Origin: Mytilus galloprovincialis
Lineage: Eukaryota; Mollusca; Bivalvia; Mytilida; Mytilidae
Assembly (NCBI RefSeq): GCF_965363235.1
Contig: NC_134844.1
Span: 94,450,664-94,514,663, forward strand
Direction of reading: 5' to 3'
DNA length: 64,000 bases
Below are positions 1-10,707 of this stretch, piece by piece. Positions within the stretch are counted from its first letter, which is position 1. Every line of letters starts with the position of its first letter. The notes below the pieces were generated by a model. It made no database searches. It saw only the letters and a list, made by a program, of their open reading frames with translations, and was not told where the DNA came from. Position numbers and translations under genes: made by a program.

Positions 1-154
1 TACTTTGATTGGCTAAATACATGCTTTCCTTTAAAAGGGAACTGAACAAAATGAGTTTCCTAGTATTCTATCCTGAATTTGGCTTTTTACATCAAATTTA
101 GAGAGAAATTTTGCCTGATGAACATATACTACATTAAGCGAAAGATGCGTCAAA

Positions 155-189
155 GCCCCTATAGCTCAGTGGTTAGAGCACTGGTCTCG
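155..189 (+). pseudogene. tRNA-Thr(CGT), 5' half, split by element A1
   Basis: Acceptor strand, D arm (A box) and anticodon arm up to position 35, then an abrupt change to GAAAAAAAAGTCGAG. The 3' half resumes at 2757. The last 14 bases are duplicated at 2757-2770. Confidence 0.93.
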
Positions 190-838
190 GAAAAAAAAGT
201 CGAGTGGACCTTTATATGACAGGACGTTTGTTTTGAGTACTGTGAAAATTTTACTCTATTACAAGTTATTGCTCGGATTACCAAGCTAAAATATGGATTA
301 TTAACATTCTTACTTGTTTTAGAAGTAAGTTCTTTTCATTGATATTGAAAAACCCGTCTTTATTAACTGTTTGAAATGTTGTAAATATACTTGGATTGAA
401 AGAGGCTTCCCGAGGGTGAATTGTATGACTGTTTTTAATTATATTTATAATGGAGAGACTTCCAGCTCTACTGATGAGTACTATAGAAAATGCATGCGAA
501 CAATTTCGTAATATAACATTTACTGTTTACGGTGAGAATGACAGAGCCCGTGTATCTATAGTTTTTACAAATGAAGATAGTACAAAGAGTAAAAGAAAAT
601 CAAATTCTACCGTCAATCGTAATAAAAAACGGATGAAAGAATATAACAATGACAATGTAAATATTGAGAATATTGAGAATAATACAAATGTGATTTGTTC
701 AGATCGTTCATCCGAAATTATTCAAAGAACGAGTGAAAAGGTATCGACAAATACCTTAGATATAATGGATTTTGAAGATGACCCGTCTGTGGCCTCCGCT
801 ACTACAGGTAACATTGATATTATAGAGAGTCCAAATAT

Positions 839-1622
839 TTACATCCCAGTTCCTTTGTTCTAACAGGGGTGATCTGAGCCGGATCACCCCAACCAGATCA
901 CACCAGTTTAAGTTTCTTTGTTATGCATGCTTCCTTTGTTCTGTAACATTTTGGCGGGAATGTCAAATCCAGTATAAAACTTATAATTAATTATACGGAG
1001 AAGACTATCTATCAAAATTCACGTAGAAAAAATCCAGTGTATATGCTGGGATTCGAACTCAAGACCTTTAGCATATCAAGCCACGGCACATACCACTTCA
1101 CCAAGACGACTGGATACGAACTATCAGAAATTTAACATACTTAAGGAAGCAATATATTTTTATAACTTGGGCGAGTTGGCAGACCTTTACTCAGTGGGGT
1201 TTAAACCCTTTTCGTTAAATAAATGAGTTGTCAGACTGATTGTTCAATTTGATTTTACACTTTTTTAAAGTTGGGCGAGTCGGTTACAAGAGTGGGGCGA
1301 TTTTTTTCATTAAGTGGCGATATAGTGAGGGCCGATTGGCCAGTGGGGCGAGTTGACATTGTTTGATATCTACTCATCGTGTTAGGGGTTCATAAAGGGT
1401 ATACATCATATAGTAATATATAAAGTATATTATAATGGTTGTGTGGCGTTCTAAACTAAATTTTATGAATTGTAAATGGTTTTCGGTCTAATCTAAAACA
1501 GCTGGGATGTAAAATAGTTATCCCATTCGGACTTGGTGTGTCAGTGTAAGATCACCCTCTGGCCTCCGGCCTTCGGGATGATCTTACACTGACACACCGC
1601 GTCCTTATGGGATAACTATTAA
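839..1622. mobile_element. Nested hairpin-ended element (Helentron/HINE-like?)
   Basis: A 784-bp block absent from the matching point of A2. The start TTACATCCCAG is repeated inverted at 1502-1512, just inside the right end. That end is a strong hairpin: arms of about 42 nt at 1513-1554 and 1579-1620 around a 24-nt loop. A second small hairpin lies near the left end (about 866-890, GGGGTGATC against GATCACCCC). A tRNA-like stretch sits inside on the minus strand. Subterminal inverted repeats plus a terminal hairpin and no coding capacity recall non-autonomous Helentrons, but no diagnostic end sequence proves it. Confidence 0.6.
1040..1115 (-). other. tRNA-like segment inside the nested element
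   Basis: On the minus strand an A-box-like TTGGTGAAGTGGTA precedes a B-box-like GAGTTCGAATCCC at tRNA spacing, with a possible Ile-like GAT in the loop. Several stem positions do not pair, so it reads as a tRNA-derived (SINE-like) segment rather than a working tRNA gene. Confidence 0.5.
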
Positions 1623-2146
1623 AGAACTATCGATCGATACAGGTAATGAATTGTCTATGTCACCAACCTGTTTAGCGAGTAAAAGTGTAAACAATATGAA
1701 TAAAGATAAACATAGCGTATCTGTTGGGAGAATTGAAAATGATAAATGCAACGTAGAAGTAGACAATTTAGTAACAAAATGTACAATTAGTAAAAAGAAT
1801 AATAACGATATTGTATCCATTACGTCATCAGGTGTACAATCATGTGATAAAGCGAAAGAACATAATAGAAAGGTACCAGAAAGTGGAATTATAAGGAAAA
1901 TTGTTTTGAAAAAAAGCCGGAACGGTATGGACATTTTGATTGGAAAATCGGAAAGAGGACGTCTGGTATTGTTCCATATGAGCCGTAAAAATTTTGAACT
2001 TCTCCTTCCCGGGGAACATGAGTACTCTAGATTTAACAAAGTGCTAACCGAGGATTTTGAAGATGTACGAACAACACCATTTATGAATGATGAAGTGAAT
2101 GAAGGGATATTGAAGATGGAAAAAGTTGCGAAAATGAAAAGACTGT

Positions 2147-2183
<37 letters not shown>

Positions 2184-2756
2184 TGATATATTGTAATTTG
2201 TTTTTGTAGAGAGAAAGTTGGTATGTTTCTGTGAGAAAATGTGAGAAAAAGTTTTTGCTGAACGATGATAATTATATTGTGATGTTGTTTGTTTGTTTTA
2301 TTATTGCTGATAATTGCCTTAATTTAAATACTTTCGATTTTATTTGCGTGGTGGAATGGAGACCAGCCCTGTGCGAACTATTATTTCGATTGTCACTTTT
2401 TATGTCTTATGTCGGACAATAAGACAGTACAAACAGATAACTCTTTTGATTTTTCATTGTATTCTGTGTACGCTTTTAATAATGATAATTGTGAATGTAT
2501 GAGCTGAGTGGTAGATTAGATAGAGATTCAATATAAGTATAGAGATATGATATTTTTCTATAGAAAATGATGTGTATATGTATATCAATATGAGTATTGA
2601 AAGTAAATAATCAGTTAATTATGTTCGTGATAAATATTTCACGCTATATAGATAATGAAAGGACAATAACTAATGGTAATGTTTTCAATTTTGTGTAACA
2701 AAACTGTGATATGTATATATGAATTGTGGATTATAATAAAGATAAAAAAAAAAAAA

Positions 2757-2808
2757 GAGCACTGGTCTCGTAAACCAGGGGTCGTGAGTTCGACTCTCAC
2801 TGGGGGCA
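2757..2808 (+). pseudogene. tRNA-Thr(CGT), 3' half after A1
   Basis: Begins with the duplicated GAGCACTGGTCTCG and continues through the anticodon 3' strand, T arm and acceptor strand to GGGGGCA. Without positions 1-21 it cannot form a tRNA. Confidence 0.93.
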
Positions 2809-3024
2809 GATTTTGCCACCTTTTTACGCAAAACCTCTTGCTTTTAACAAATTTTTGTTCCTATTGCCCGTAACAGTTTTTCTCGATTTAACTACAGGTC
2901 TGTTGCAAGAATGTTAGATGTATATGACAAGTTGATCTATTTTGTGGTGAACAGTAGACAAGTTGCAGTATCACAGGGTACCCGGATATATAGAAATAGA
3001 TAAAATTCACTTCTTCATATTGAA

Positions 3025-3095
3025 GCGCCGCTGGTGTAGTGGTATCATGCAAGACTCCCATTCTTGCGACCCGGGTTCGATTCCCGGGCGGCGCA
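3025..3095 (+). tRNA. tRNA-Gly(CCC)
   Basis: A 71-nt cloverleaf with loop CTCCCAT and anticodon CCC. Base 32 is C where other copies have T, which loops tolerate. T-runs follow directly. It lies between A1 and A2. Confidence 0.93.
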
Positions 3096-3109
3096 AATTT
3101 TTGCCACCG

Positions 3110-4855
3110 GAAAGTCGAGTGGACCTTTATATGACAGGACGTTTGTTTTGAGTACTGTGAAATTTTACTCTATTACAAGTTATTGCTCGGATTACCAAGC
3201 TAAAATATGGATTATTAACATTCTTACTTGTTTTAGAAGTAAGTTCTTTTCATTGATATTGAAAAACCCGTCTTTATTAACTGTTTGAAATGTTGTAAAT
3301 ATTGTTGGATTGAAAGAGGCTTCCCGAGGGTGAATTGTATAACTGTTTTTAATTATATTTATAATGGAGAGACTTCCAGCTCTACTGATGAGTACTATAG
3401 AAAATGCATGCAAACAATTTCGTAATATAACATTTACTGTTCACGGTGAGAATGACAGAGCCCGTGTATCTATAGTTTTTACAAATGAAGATAGTACAAA
3501 GAGTAAAAGAAAATCAAATTCTACCGTCAATCGTAATAAAAAACGGATGAAAGAATATAACAATGACAATGTAAATATTGAGAATATTGAGAATAATACA
3601 AATGTGATTTGTTCAGATCGTTCATCCGAAATTATTCAAAGAACGAGCGAAAAGGTATCGACAAATACCTTAGATATAATGGATTTTGAAGATGACCCGT
3701 CTGTGGCCTCCGCTACTACAGGTAACATTGATATTATAGAGAGTCCAAATATAGAACTATCGATCGATACAGGTAATGAATTGTCTATGTCACCAACCTG
3801 TTTAGCGAGTAAAAGTGTAAACAATATGAATAAAGATAAACATAGCGTATCTGTTGGGAGAATTGAAAATGATAAATGCAACGTAGAAGTAGAAAATTTA
3901 GTAACAAAATGTACAATTAGTAAAAAGAATAATAACGATATTGTATCCACTACGTCATCAGGTGTACAATCATGTGATAAAGCGAAAGAACATAATAGAA
4001 AGGTACCAGAAAGTGGAATTATAAGGAAAATTGTTTTGAAAAAAAGCCGGAACGGTATGGACATTTTGATTGGAAAAACGGAAAGAGGACGTCTGGTATT
4101 GTTCCATATGAGCCGTAAAAATTTTGAACTTCTCCTTCCCGGGGAACATGAGTACTCTAGATTTAACAAAGTGCTAACCGAGGATTTTGAAGATGTACGA
4201 ACAACACCATTTATGAATGATGAAGTGAATGAAGGGATATTGAAGATGGAAAAAGTTGCGAAAATGAAAAGACTGTAATTTTTTTTTTATTGATATATTG
4301 TAATTTGTTTTTGTAGAGAGACAGTGGGTATGTTTCTGTGAGAAAATGTGAGAAAAAGTTTTTGCTGAACGATGATAATTATATTGTGATGTTGTTTGTT
4401 TGTCTTATTATTGCTGATAATTGCCTTAATTTAAATACTTTCGATTTTATTTGCGTGGTGGAATGGAGACCAGCCCTGTGCAAACTATTATTCAGATTGT
4501 AACATTTTATGTCATATGTCGGGCAATAAGACTGTACAAACACCTAACTCTTTTGATTTTTCATTGTAGTCTGTGTAAACTTTTAATAATTGTGAATGAA
4601 TGAGCTGAGTGGTAAATTAGATAGAGATTCAATATAAGTATAGGGATATGATATTTTTCTATAGAAAATGATGTGTATATGTATATCAATATGAGTATTG
4701 AAAGTAAATAATCAGTTAATTATGTTCGTGATAAATATTTCACGCTATATAGATAATGAAAGGACAATAACTAATGGTAATGTTTTCAATTTTGTGTAAC
4801 AAAACTGTGATATGTATATATGAATTGTGGATTATAATAAAGATAAAAAAAAAAA
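3110..4855 (+). mobile_element. Retroelement A2 at tRNA-Thr
   Basis: About 1.75 kb, nearly identical to A1 but uninterrupted: a leader of about 254 nt, ORF 3364-4278, a 3' UTR of about 577 nt with AATAAA at 4836-4841, and tail AAAGATAAAA plus A-run running into the tRNA-Thr 3' half at 4856. The left junction is abnormal. The element follows GCCACC of the tRNA-Gly trailer instead of a tRNA-Thr 5' half, so the usual spacer of about 480 bp and the first half of the target tRNA are missing. A1 and A2 probably arose by duplication of one insertion. Confidence 0.85.
3364..4278 (+). CDS. Single ORF of element A2 (304 aa), unknown family
   Basis: An intact 304-codon ORF. Residues 1-42 form a conserved N-terminal region (MERLPALL, then NAC..F, then ITFTVHGENDRARVSIVF). 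Residues 46-66 are strongly basic (KSKRKS to NRNKKRMKEY). Residues 67-215 are a poorly conserved, acidic and serine-rich linker. Residues 216-304 are a second conserved region with RKIVLKKSR.G.D.LIGK, HEY..FNK and EDFEDVR. The same order is seen in B and C. It contains no visible RT, endonuclease, integrase or zinc-knuckle motif. I infer an RNA-binding or ORF1-like role from the basic patch and element context only. The start is the first ATG after the leader and matches the starts in B and C. Confidence 0.8.
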   Translation: MERLPALLMSTIENACKQFRNITFTVHGENDRARVSIVFTNEDSTKSKRKSNSTVNRNKKRMKEYNNDNVNIENIENNTNVICSDRSSEIIQRTSEKVSTNTLDIMDFEDDPSVASATTGNIDIIESPNIELSIDTGNELSMSPTCLASKSVNNMNKDKHSVSVGRIENDKCNVEVENLVTKCTISKKNNNDIVSTTSSGVQSCDKAKEHNRKVPESGIIRKIVLKKSRNGMDILIGKTERGRLVLFHMSRKNFELLLPGEHEYSRFNKVLTEDFEDVRTTPFMNDEVNEGILKMEKVAKMKRL

Positions 4856-4907
4856 GAGCACTGGTCTCGTAAACCAGGGGTCGTGAGTTCGACTCTCACT
4901 GGGGGCA
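4856..4907 (+). pseudogene. tRNA-Thr(CGT), 3' half after A2
   Basis: Begins GAGCACTGGTCTCG directly after the A-run and ends GGGGGCA. No matching 5' half exists upstream of A2. Confidence 0.92.
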
Positions 4908-5123
4908 GATTTTGCCACCTTTTTACGCAAAACCTCTTGCTTTTAACAAATTTTTGTTCCTATTGCCCGTAACAGTTTTTCTCGATTTAACTACAGGTCT
5001 GTTGCAAGAATGTTAGATGTATATGACAAGTTGATCTATTCTGTGGTGAACAGTAGACAAGTTGCAGTATCACAGGGTACCCGGATATATAGAAATAGAT
5101 AAAATTCACTTCTTCATATTGAA

Positions 5124-5194
5124 GCGCCGCTGGTGCAGTGGTATCATGCAAGATTCCCATTCTTGCGACCCGGGTTCGATTCCCGGGCGGCGCA
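5124..5194 (+). tRNA. tRNA-Gly(CCC)
   Basis: A 71-nt cloverleaf with loop TTCCCAT. It has T13C in the D stem (GTGC instead of GTGT). ATTTTTGCCACCTTTT follows as terminator. Confidence 0.94.
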
Positions 5195-5559
5195 AATTTT
5201 TGCCACCTTTTACACTCTTCAAAAATTAAAATACTAATAAAAAAAAGTTTTAAGGTTAATTTCTTTTCATGTAGATATTTTTTTCTTTCACGAATGCACC
5301 AAGCGGTTACTATATGTATATGTATGTATGTTTGATTTCAACCTTACCTATTTACTAGCTACAGAATTTGCACTTTCGTGGGTTTTAGCCAAAGCATCAT
5401 ATTACTACTTTGATTGGCTAAATACATGCTTTCCTTTAAAAGGGAACTGAACAAAATGAGTTTTCTAGTATTCTATCCTGAATTTGGCTTTTTACATCAA
5501 ATTTAGAGAGAAATTTTGCCTGATGAACATATACTACATTAAGCGAAAGATGCGTCAAA

Positions 5560-5632
5560 GCCCCTATAGCTCAGTGGTTAGAGCACTGGTCTCGTAAACC
5601 AGGGGTCGTGAGTTCGACTCTCACTGGGGGCA
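5560..5632 (+). tRNA. tRNA-Thr(CGT)
   Basis: A 73-nt consensus copy: anticodon stem CTGGT/ACCAG, loop CTCGTAA (anticodon CGT) and T loop TTCGACT. GATTTTGCCACCTTTTT follows. Confidence 0.97.
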
Positions 5633-5848
5633 GATTTTGCCACCTTTTTACGCAAAACCTCTTGCTTTTAACAAATTTTTGTTCCTATTGCCCGTAACAG
5701 TTTTTCTCGATTTAACTACAGGTCTGTTGCAAGAATGTTAGATGTATATGACAAGTTGATCTATTTTGTGGTGAACAGTAGACAAGTTGCAGTATCACAG
5801 GGTACCCGGATATATAGAAATAGATAAAATTCACTTCTTCATATTGAA

Positions 5849-5919
5849 GCGCCGCTGGTGTAGTGGTATCATGCAAGATTCCCATTCTTGCGACCCGGGT
5901 TCGATTCCCGGGCGGCGCA
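5849..5919 (+). tRNA. tRNA-Gly(CCC)
   Basis: Consensus copy. As I recall it, the 71-nt sequence equals the vertebrate tRNA-Gly-CCC gene. Anticodon stem CAAGA/TCTTG, loop TTCCCAT. Confidence 0.97.
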
Positions 5920-6284
5920 AATTTTTGCCACCTTTTACACTCTTCAAAAATTAAAATACTAATAAAAAAAAGTTTTAAGGTTAATTTCTTTTCATGTAGA
6001 TATTTTTTTCTTTCACGAATGCACCAAGCGGTTACTATATGTATATGTATGTATGTTTGATTTCAACCTTACCTATTTACTAGCTACAGAATTTGCACTT
6101 TCGTGGGTTTTAGCCAAAGCATCATATTACTACTTTGATTGGCTAAATACATGCTTTCCTTTAAAAGGGAACTGAACAAAATGAGTTTTCTAGTATTCTA
6201 TCCTGAATTTGGCTTTTTACATCAAATTTAGAGAGAAATTTTGCCTGATGAACATATACTACATTAAGCGAAAGATGCGTCAAA

Positions 6285-6357
6285 GCCCCTGTAGCTCAGT
6301 GGTTAGAGCACTGGTCTCGTAAACCAGGGGTCGTGAATTCGACTCTCACTGGGGGCA
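6285..6357 (+). tRNA. tRNA-Thr(CGT), variant copy
   Basis: Two changes from consensus. A7G gives a G:U pair in the acceptor stem. G53A (GTGAATTCG) breaks the 53-61 pair and alters the B box. It may be weakly expressed or decaying. Confidence 0.85.
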
Positions 6358-6573
6358 GATTTTGCCACCTTTTTACGCAAAACCTCTTGCTTTTAACAAA
6401 TTTTTGTTCCTATTGCCCGTAACAGTTTTTCTCGATTTAACTACAGGTCTGTTGCAAGAATGTTAGATGTATATGACAAGTTGATCTATTTTGTGGTGAA
6501 CAGTAGACAAGTTGCAGTATCACAGGGTACCCGGATATATAGAAATAGATAAAATTCACTACTTCATATTGAA

Positions 6574-6644
6574 GCGCCGCTGGTGTAGTGGTATCATGCA
6601 AGATTCCCATTCTTGCGACCCGGGTTCGATTCCCGGGCGGCGCA
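6574..6644 (+). tRNA. tRNA-Gly(CCC)
   Basis: Consensus copy with loop TTCCCAT. Confidence 0.97.
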
Positions 6645-7009
6645 AATTTTTGCCACCTTTTACACTCTTCAAAAATTAAAATACTAATAAAAAAAAGTTT
6701 TAAGGTTAATTTCTTTTCATGTAGATATTTTTTTCTTTCACGAATGCACCAAGCGGTTACTATATGTATATGTATGTATGTTTGATTTCAACCTTACCTA
6801 TTTACTAGCTACAGAATTTGCACTTTCGTGGGTTTTAGCCAAAGCATCATATTACTACTTTGATTGGCTAAATACATGCTTTCCTTTAAAAGGGAACTGA
6901 ACAAAATGAGTTTTCTAGTATTCTATCCTGAATTTGGCTTTTTACATCAAATTTAGAGAGAAATTTTGCCTGATGAACATATACTACATTAAGCGAAAGA
7001 TGCGTCAAA

Positions 7010-7082
7010 GCCCCTATAGCTCAGTGGTTAGAGCACTGGTTTCGTAAACTAGGGATCGTGAGTTCGACTCTCACTGGGGGCA
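7010..7082 (+). tRNA. tRNA-Thr(CGT), variant copy
   Basis: Three changes: C32T in the loop (TTCGTAA), C41T giving a G:U pair in the anticodon stem, and G46A in the variable region. The anticodon CGT is kept. Confidence 0.88.
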
Positions 7083-7298
7083 GATTTTGCCACCTTTTTA
7101 CGCAAAACCTCTTGCTTTTAACAAATTTTTGTTCCTATTGCCCGTAACAGTTTTTCTCGATTTAACTACAGGTCTGTTGCAAGAATGTTAGATGTATATG
7201 ACAAGTTGATCTATTTTGTGGTGAACAGTAGACAAGTTGCAGTATCACAGGGTACCCGGATATATAGAAATAGATAAAATTCACTTCTTCATGTTGAA

Positions 7299-7369
7299 GC
7301 GCCGCTGGTGTAGTGGTATCATGCAAGATTCCCATTCTTGCGACCCGGGTTCGATTCCCGGGCGGCGCA
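7299..7369 (+). tRNA. tRNA-Gly(CCC)
   Basis: Consensus copy. Confidence 0.97.
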
Positions 7370-7734
7370 AATTTTTGCCACCTTTTACACTCTTCAAAAA
7401 TTAAAATACTAATAAAAAAAAGTTTTAAGGTTAATTTCTTTTCATGTAGATATTTTTTTCTTTCACGAATGCACCAAGCGGTTACTATATGTATATGTAT
7501 GTATGTTTGATTTCAACCTTACCTATTTACTAGCTACAGAATTTGCACTTTCGTGGGTTTTAGCCAAAGCATCATATTACTACTTTGATTGGCTAAATAC
7601 ATGCTTTCCTTTAAAAGGGAACTGAACAAAATGAGTTTTCTAGTATTCTATCCTGAATTTGGCTTTTTACATCAAATTTAGAGAGAAATTTTGCCTGATG
7701 AACATATACTACATTAAGCGAAAGATGCGTCAAA

Positions 7735-7807
7735 GCCCCTATAGCTCAGTGGTTAGAGCACTGGTCTCGTAAACCAGGGGTCGTGAGTTCGACTCTCACT
7801 GGGGGCA
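7735..7807 (+). tRNA. tRNA-Thr(CGT)
   Basis: Consensus copy. Confidence 0.97.
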
Positions 7808-8023
7808 GATTTTGCCACCTTTTTACGCAAAACCTCTTGCTTTTAACAAATTTTTGTTCCTATTGCCCGTAACAGTTTTTCTCGATTTAACTACAGGTCT
7901 GTTGCAAGAATTTTAGATGTATATGACAAGTTGATCTATTTTGTGGTGAACAGTAGACAAGTTGCAGTATCACAGGGTACCCGGATATATAGAAATAGAT
8001 AAAATTCACTTCTTCATATTGAA

Positions 8024-8094
8024 GCGCCGCTGGTGTAGTGGTATCATGCAAGATTCCCATTCTTGCGACCCGGGTTCGATTCCCGGGCGGCGCA
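8024..8094 (+). tRNA. tRNA-Gly(CCC)
   Basis: Consensus copy. Confidence 0.97.
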
Positions 8095-8459
8095 AATTTT
8101 TGCCACCTTTTACACTCTTCAAAAATTAAAATACTAATAAAAAAAAGTTTTAAGGTTAATTTCTTTTCATGTAGATATTTTTTTTCTTCACGAATGCACC
8201 AAGCGGTTACTATATGTATATGTATGTATGTTTGATTTCAACCTTACCTATTTACTAGCTACAGAATTTGCACTTTCGTGGGTTTTAGCCAAAGCATCAT
8301 ATTACTACTTTGATTGGCTAAATACATGCTTTCCTTTAAAAGGGAACTGAACAAAATGAGTTTTCTAGTATTCTATCCTGAATTTGGCTTTTTACATCAA
8401 ATTTAGAGAGAAATTTTGCCTGATGAACATATACTACATTAAGCGAAAGATGCGTCAAA

Positions 8460-8532
8460 GCCCCTATAGCTCAGTGGTTAGAGCACTGGTCTCGTAAACC
8501 AGGGGTCGTGAGTTCGACTCTCACTGGGGGCA
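8460..8532 (+). tRNA. tRNA-Thr(CGT)
   Basis: Consensus copy. Confidence 0.97.
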
Positions 8533-8748
8533 GATTTTGCCACCTTTTTACGCAAAACCTCTTGCTTTTAACAAATTTTTGTTCCTATTGCCCGTAACAG
8601 TTTTTCTCGATTTAACTACAGGTCTGTTGCAAGAATGTTAGATGTATATGACAAGTTGATCTATTTTGTGGTGAACAGTAGACAAGTTGCAGTATCACAG
8701 GGTACCCGGATATATAGAAATAGATAAAATTCACTTCTTCATATTGAA

Positions 8749-8819
8749 GCGCCGCTGGTGTAGTGGTATCATGCAAGATTCCCATTCTTGCGACCCGGGT
8801 TCGATTCCCGGGCGGCGCA
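8749..8819 (+). tRNA. tRNA-Gly(CCC)
   Basis: Consensus copy. The trailer reads AAATTTTGCC, with a T-run of four. Confidence 0.97.
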
Positions 8820-9184
8820 AAATTTTGCCACCTTTTACACTCTTCAAAAATTAAAATACTAATAAAAAAAAGTTTTAAGGTTAATTTCTTTTCATGTAGA
8901 TATTTTTTTCTTTCACGAATGCACCAAGCGGTTACTATATGTATATGTATGTATGTTTGATTTCAACCTTACCTATTTACTAGCTACAGAATTTGCACTT
9001 TCGTGGGTTTTAGCCAAAGCATCATATTACTACTTTGATTGGCTAAATACATGCTTTCCTTTAAAAGGGAACTGAACAAAATGAGTTTTCTAGTATTCTA
9101 TCCTGAATTTGGCTTTTTACATCAAATTTAGAGAGAAATTTTGCCTGATGAACATATACTACATTAAGCGAAAGATGCGTCAAA

Positions 9185-9257
9185 GCCCCTATAGCTCAGT
9201 GGTTAGAGCACTGGTCTCGTAACCCAGGGGTCGTGAGTTCGACTCTCACTGGGGGCA
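9185..9257 (+). tRNA. tRNA-Thr(CGT), variant copy
   Basis: A39C (CTCGTAACCCAG) opens the T31-A39 pair that closes the anticodon loop; the rest is consensus. Confidence 0.88.
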
Positions 9258-9473
9258 GATTTTGCCACCTTTTTACGCAAAACCTCTTGCTTTTAACAAA
9301 TTTTTGTTCCTATTGCCCGTAACAGTTTTTCTCGATTTAACTACAGGTCTGTTGCAAGAATGTTAGATGTATATGACAAGTTGATCTATTTTGTGGTGAA
9401 CAGTAGACAAGTTGCAGTATCACAGGGTACCCGGATATATAGAAATAGATAAAATTCACTTCTTCATATTGAA

Positions 9474-9544
9474 GCGCCGCTGGTGTAGTGGTATCATGCA
9501 AGATTCCCATTCTTGCGACCCGGGTTCGATTCCCGGGCGGCGCA
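9474..9544 (+). tRNA. tRNA-Gly(CCC)
   Basis: Consensus copy. Confidence 0.97.
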
Positions 9545-9909
9545 AATTTTTGCCACCTTTTACACTCTTCAAAAATTAAAATACTAATAAAAAAAAGTTT
9601 TAAGGTTAATTTCTTTTCATGTAGATATTTTTTTCTTTCACGAATGCACCAAGCGGTTACTATATGTATATGTATGTATGTTTGATTTCAACCTTACCTA
9701 TTTACTAGCTACAGAATTTGCACTTTCGTGGGTTTTAGCCAAAGCATCATATTACTACTTTGATTGGCTAAATACATGCTTTCCTTTAAAAGGGAACTGA
9801 ACAAAATGAGTTTTCTAGTATTCTATCCTGAATTTGGCTTTTTACATCAAATTTAGAGAGAAATTTTGCCTGATGAACATATACTACATTAAGCGAAAGA
9901 TGCGTCAAA

Positions 9910-9982
9910 GCCCCTATAGCTCAGTGGTTAGAGCACTGGTCTCGTAAACCAGGGGTCGTGAGTTCGACTCTCACTGGGGGCA
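9910..9982 (+). tRNA. tRNA-Thr(CGT)
   Basis: Consensus copy. Confidence 0.97.
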
Positions 9983-10198
9983 GATTTTGCCACCTTTTTA
10001 CGCAAAACCTCTTGCTTTTAACAAATTTTTGTTCCTATTGCCCGTAACAGTTTTTCTCGATTTAACTACAGGTCTGTTGCAAGAATGTTAGATGTATATG
10101 ACAAGTTGATCTATTTTGTGGTGAACAGTAGACAAGTTGCAGTATCACAGGGTACCCGGATATATAGAAATAGATAAAATTCACTTCTTCATATTGAA

Positions 10199-10269
10199 GC
10201 GCCGCTGGTGTAGTGGTATCATGCAAGATTCCCATTCTTGCGACCCGGGTTCGATTCCCGGGCGGCGCA
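10199..10269 (+). tRNA. tRNA-Gly(CCC)
   Basis: Consensus copy; the last intact Gly gene of the homogeneous core. Confidence 0.97.
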
Positions 10270-10634
10270 AATTTTTGCCACCTTTTACACTCTTCAAAAA
10301 TTAAAATACTAATAAAAAAAAGTTTTAAGGTTAATTTCTTTTCATGTAGATATTTTTTTCTTTCACGAATGCACCAAGCGGTTACTATATGTATATGTAT
10401 GTATGTTTGATTTCAACCTTACCTATTTACTAGCTACAGAATTTGCACTTTCGTGGGTTTTAGCCAAAGCATCATATTACTACTTTGATTGGCTAAATAC
10501 ATGCTTTCCTTTAAAAAGGAACTGAACAAAATGAGTTTTCTAGTATTCTATCCTGATTTTGGCTTTTTACATCAAATTTAGAGAGAAATTTTGCCTGATG
10601 AACATATACTACATTAAGCGAATGATGCATCAAA

Positions 10635-10707
10635 GCCCCTATAGCTCAGTGGTTAGAGCACTGGTCTCGTAAACCAGGGGTCGTGAGTTCGACTCTCACT
10701 GGGGGCA
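10635..10707 (+). tRNA. tRNA-Thr(CGT)
   Basis: Consensus tRNA in a spacer that already carries the edge-type substitutions (CCCCTTGC, CCCGTGACAG). Confidence 0.97.

Larger units (their letters stand above)
450..2148 (+). pseudogene. A1 ORF, interrupted by nested element
   Basis: This is the A-family protein gene, disrupted at codon 130 by the element at 839-1622. The upstream part (450-838) and downstream part (from 1623, ending 2148) match the uninterrupted A2 protein almost residue for residue. The start MERLPALL and the C-terminal KIVLKKSR motif are both present. The same protein family is intact in A2 and B. The function is not known. Confidence 0.85.
190..2756 (+). mobile_element. Retroelement A1 in tRNA-Thr anticodon loop
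   Basis: A 5' end of type G-A(n)-GTCGAGTGGACC is followed by a leader, a single ORF (from 450), a long 3' UTR, a polyadenylation signal AATAAA (2735-2740) and the tail AAAGATAAAA with an A-run. A 14-bp duplication, GAGCACTGGTCTCG, flanks it (176-189 and 2757-2770). The ORF is interrupted by a 784-bp nested element at 839-1622. Without that insertion it is about 1.78 kb and nearly identical to A2. A T-run of about 30 follows the stop codon at 2148. The poly-A tail, target duplication and lack of TIRs fit target-primed reverse transcription of a polyadenylated RNA; no reverse transcriptase is encoded. Confidence 0.85.

Noticed and set aside
1605-4169. Minus-strand ORFs of 144 and 177 codons inside A1 and A2
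   Set aside because: They are antisense shadows of the A ORF; hydrophobic leucine runs arise from its lysine and asparagine codons.
5138-10410. Repeated 65-codon ORFs, one per tRNA unit
   Set aside because: They are translations through tRNA-Gly and its trailer; the repetition comes from the DNA array, not from a protein.
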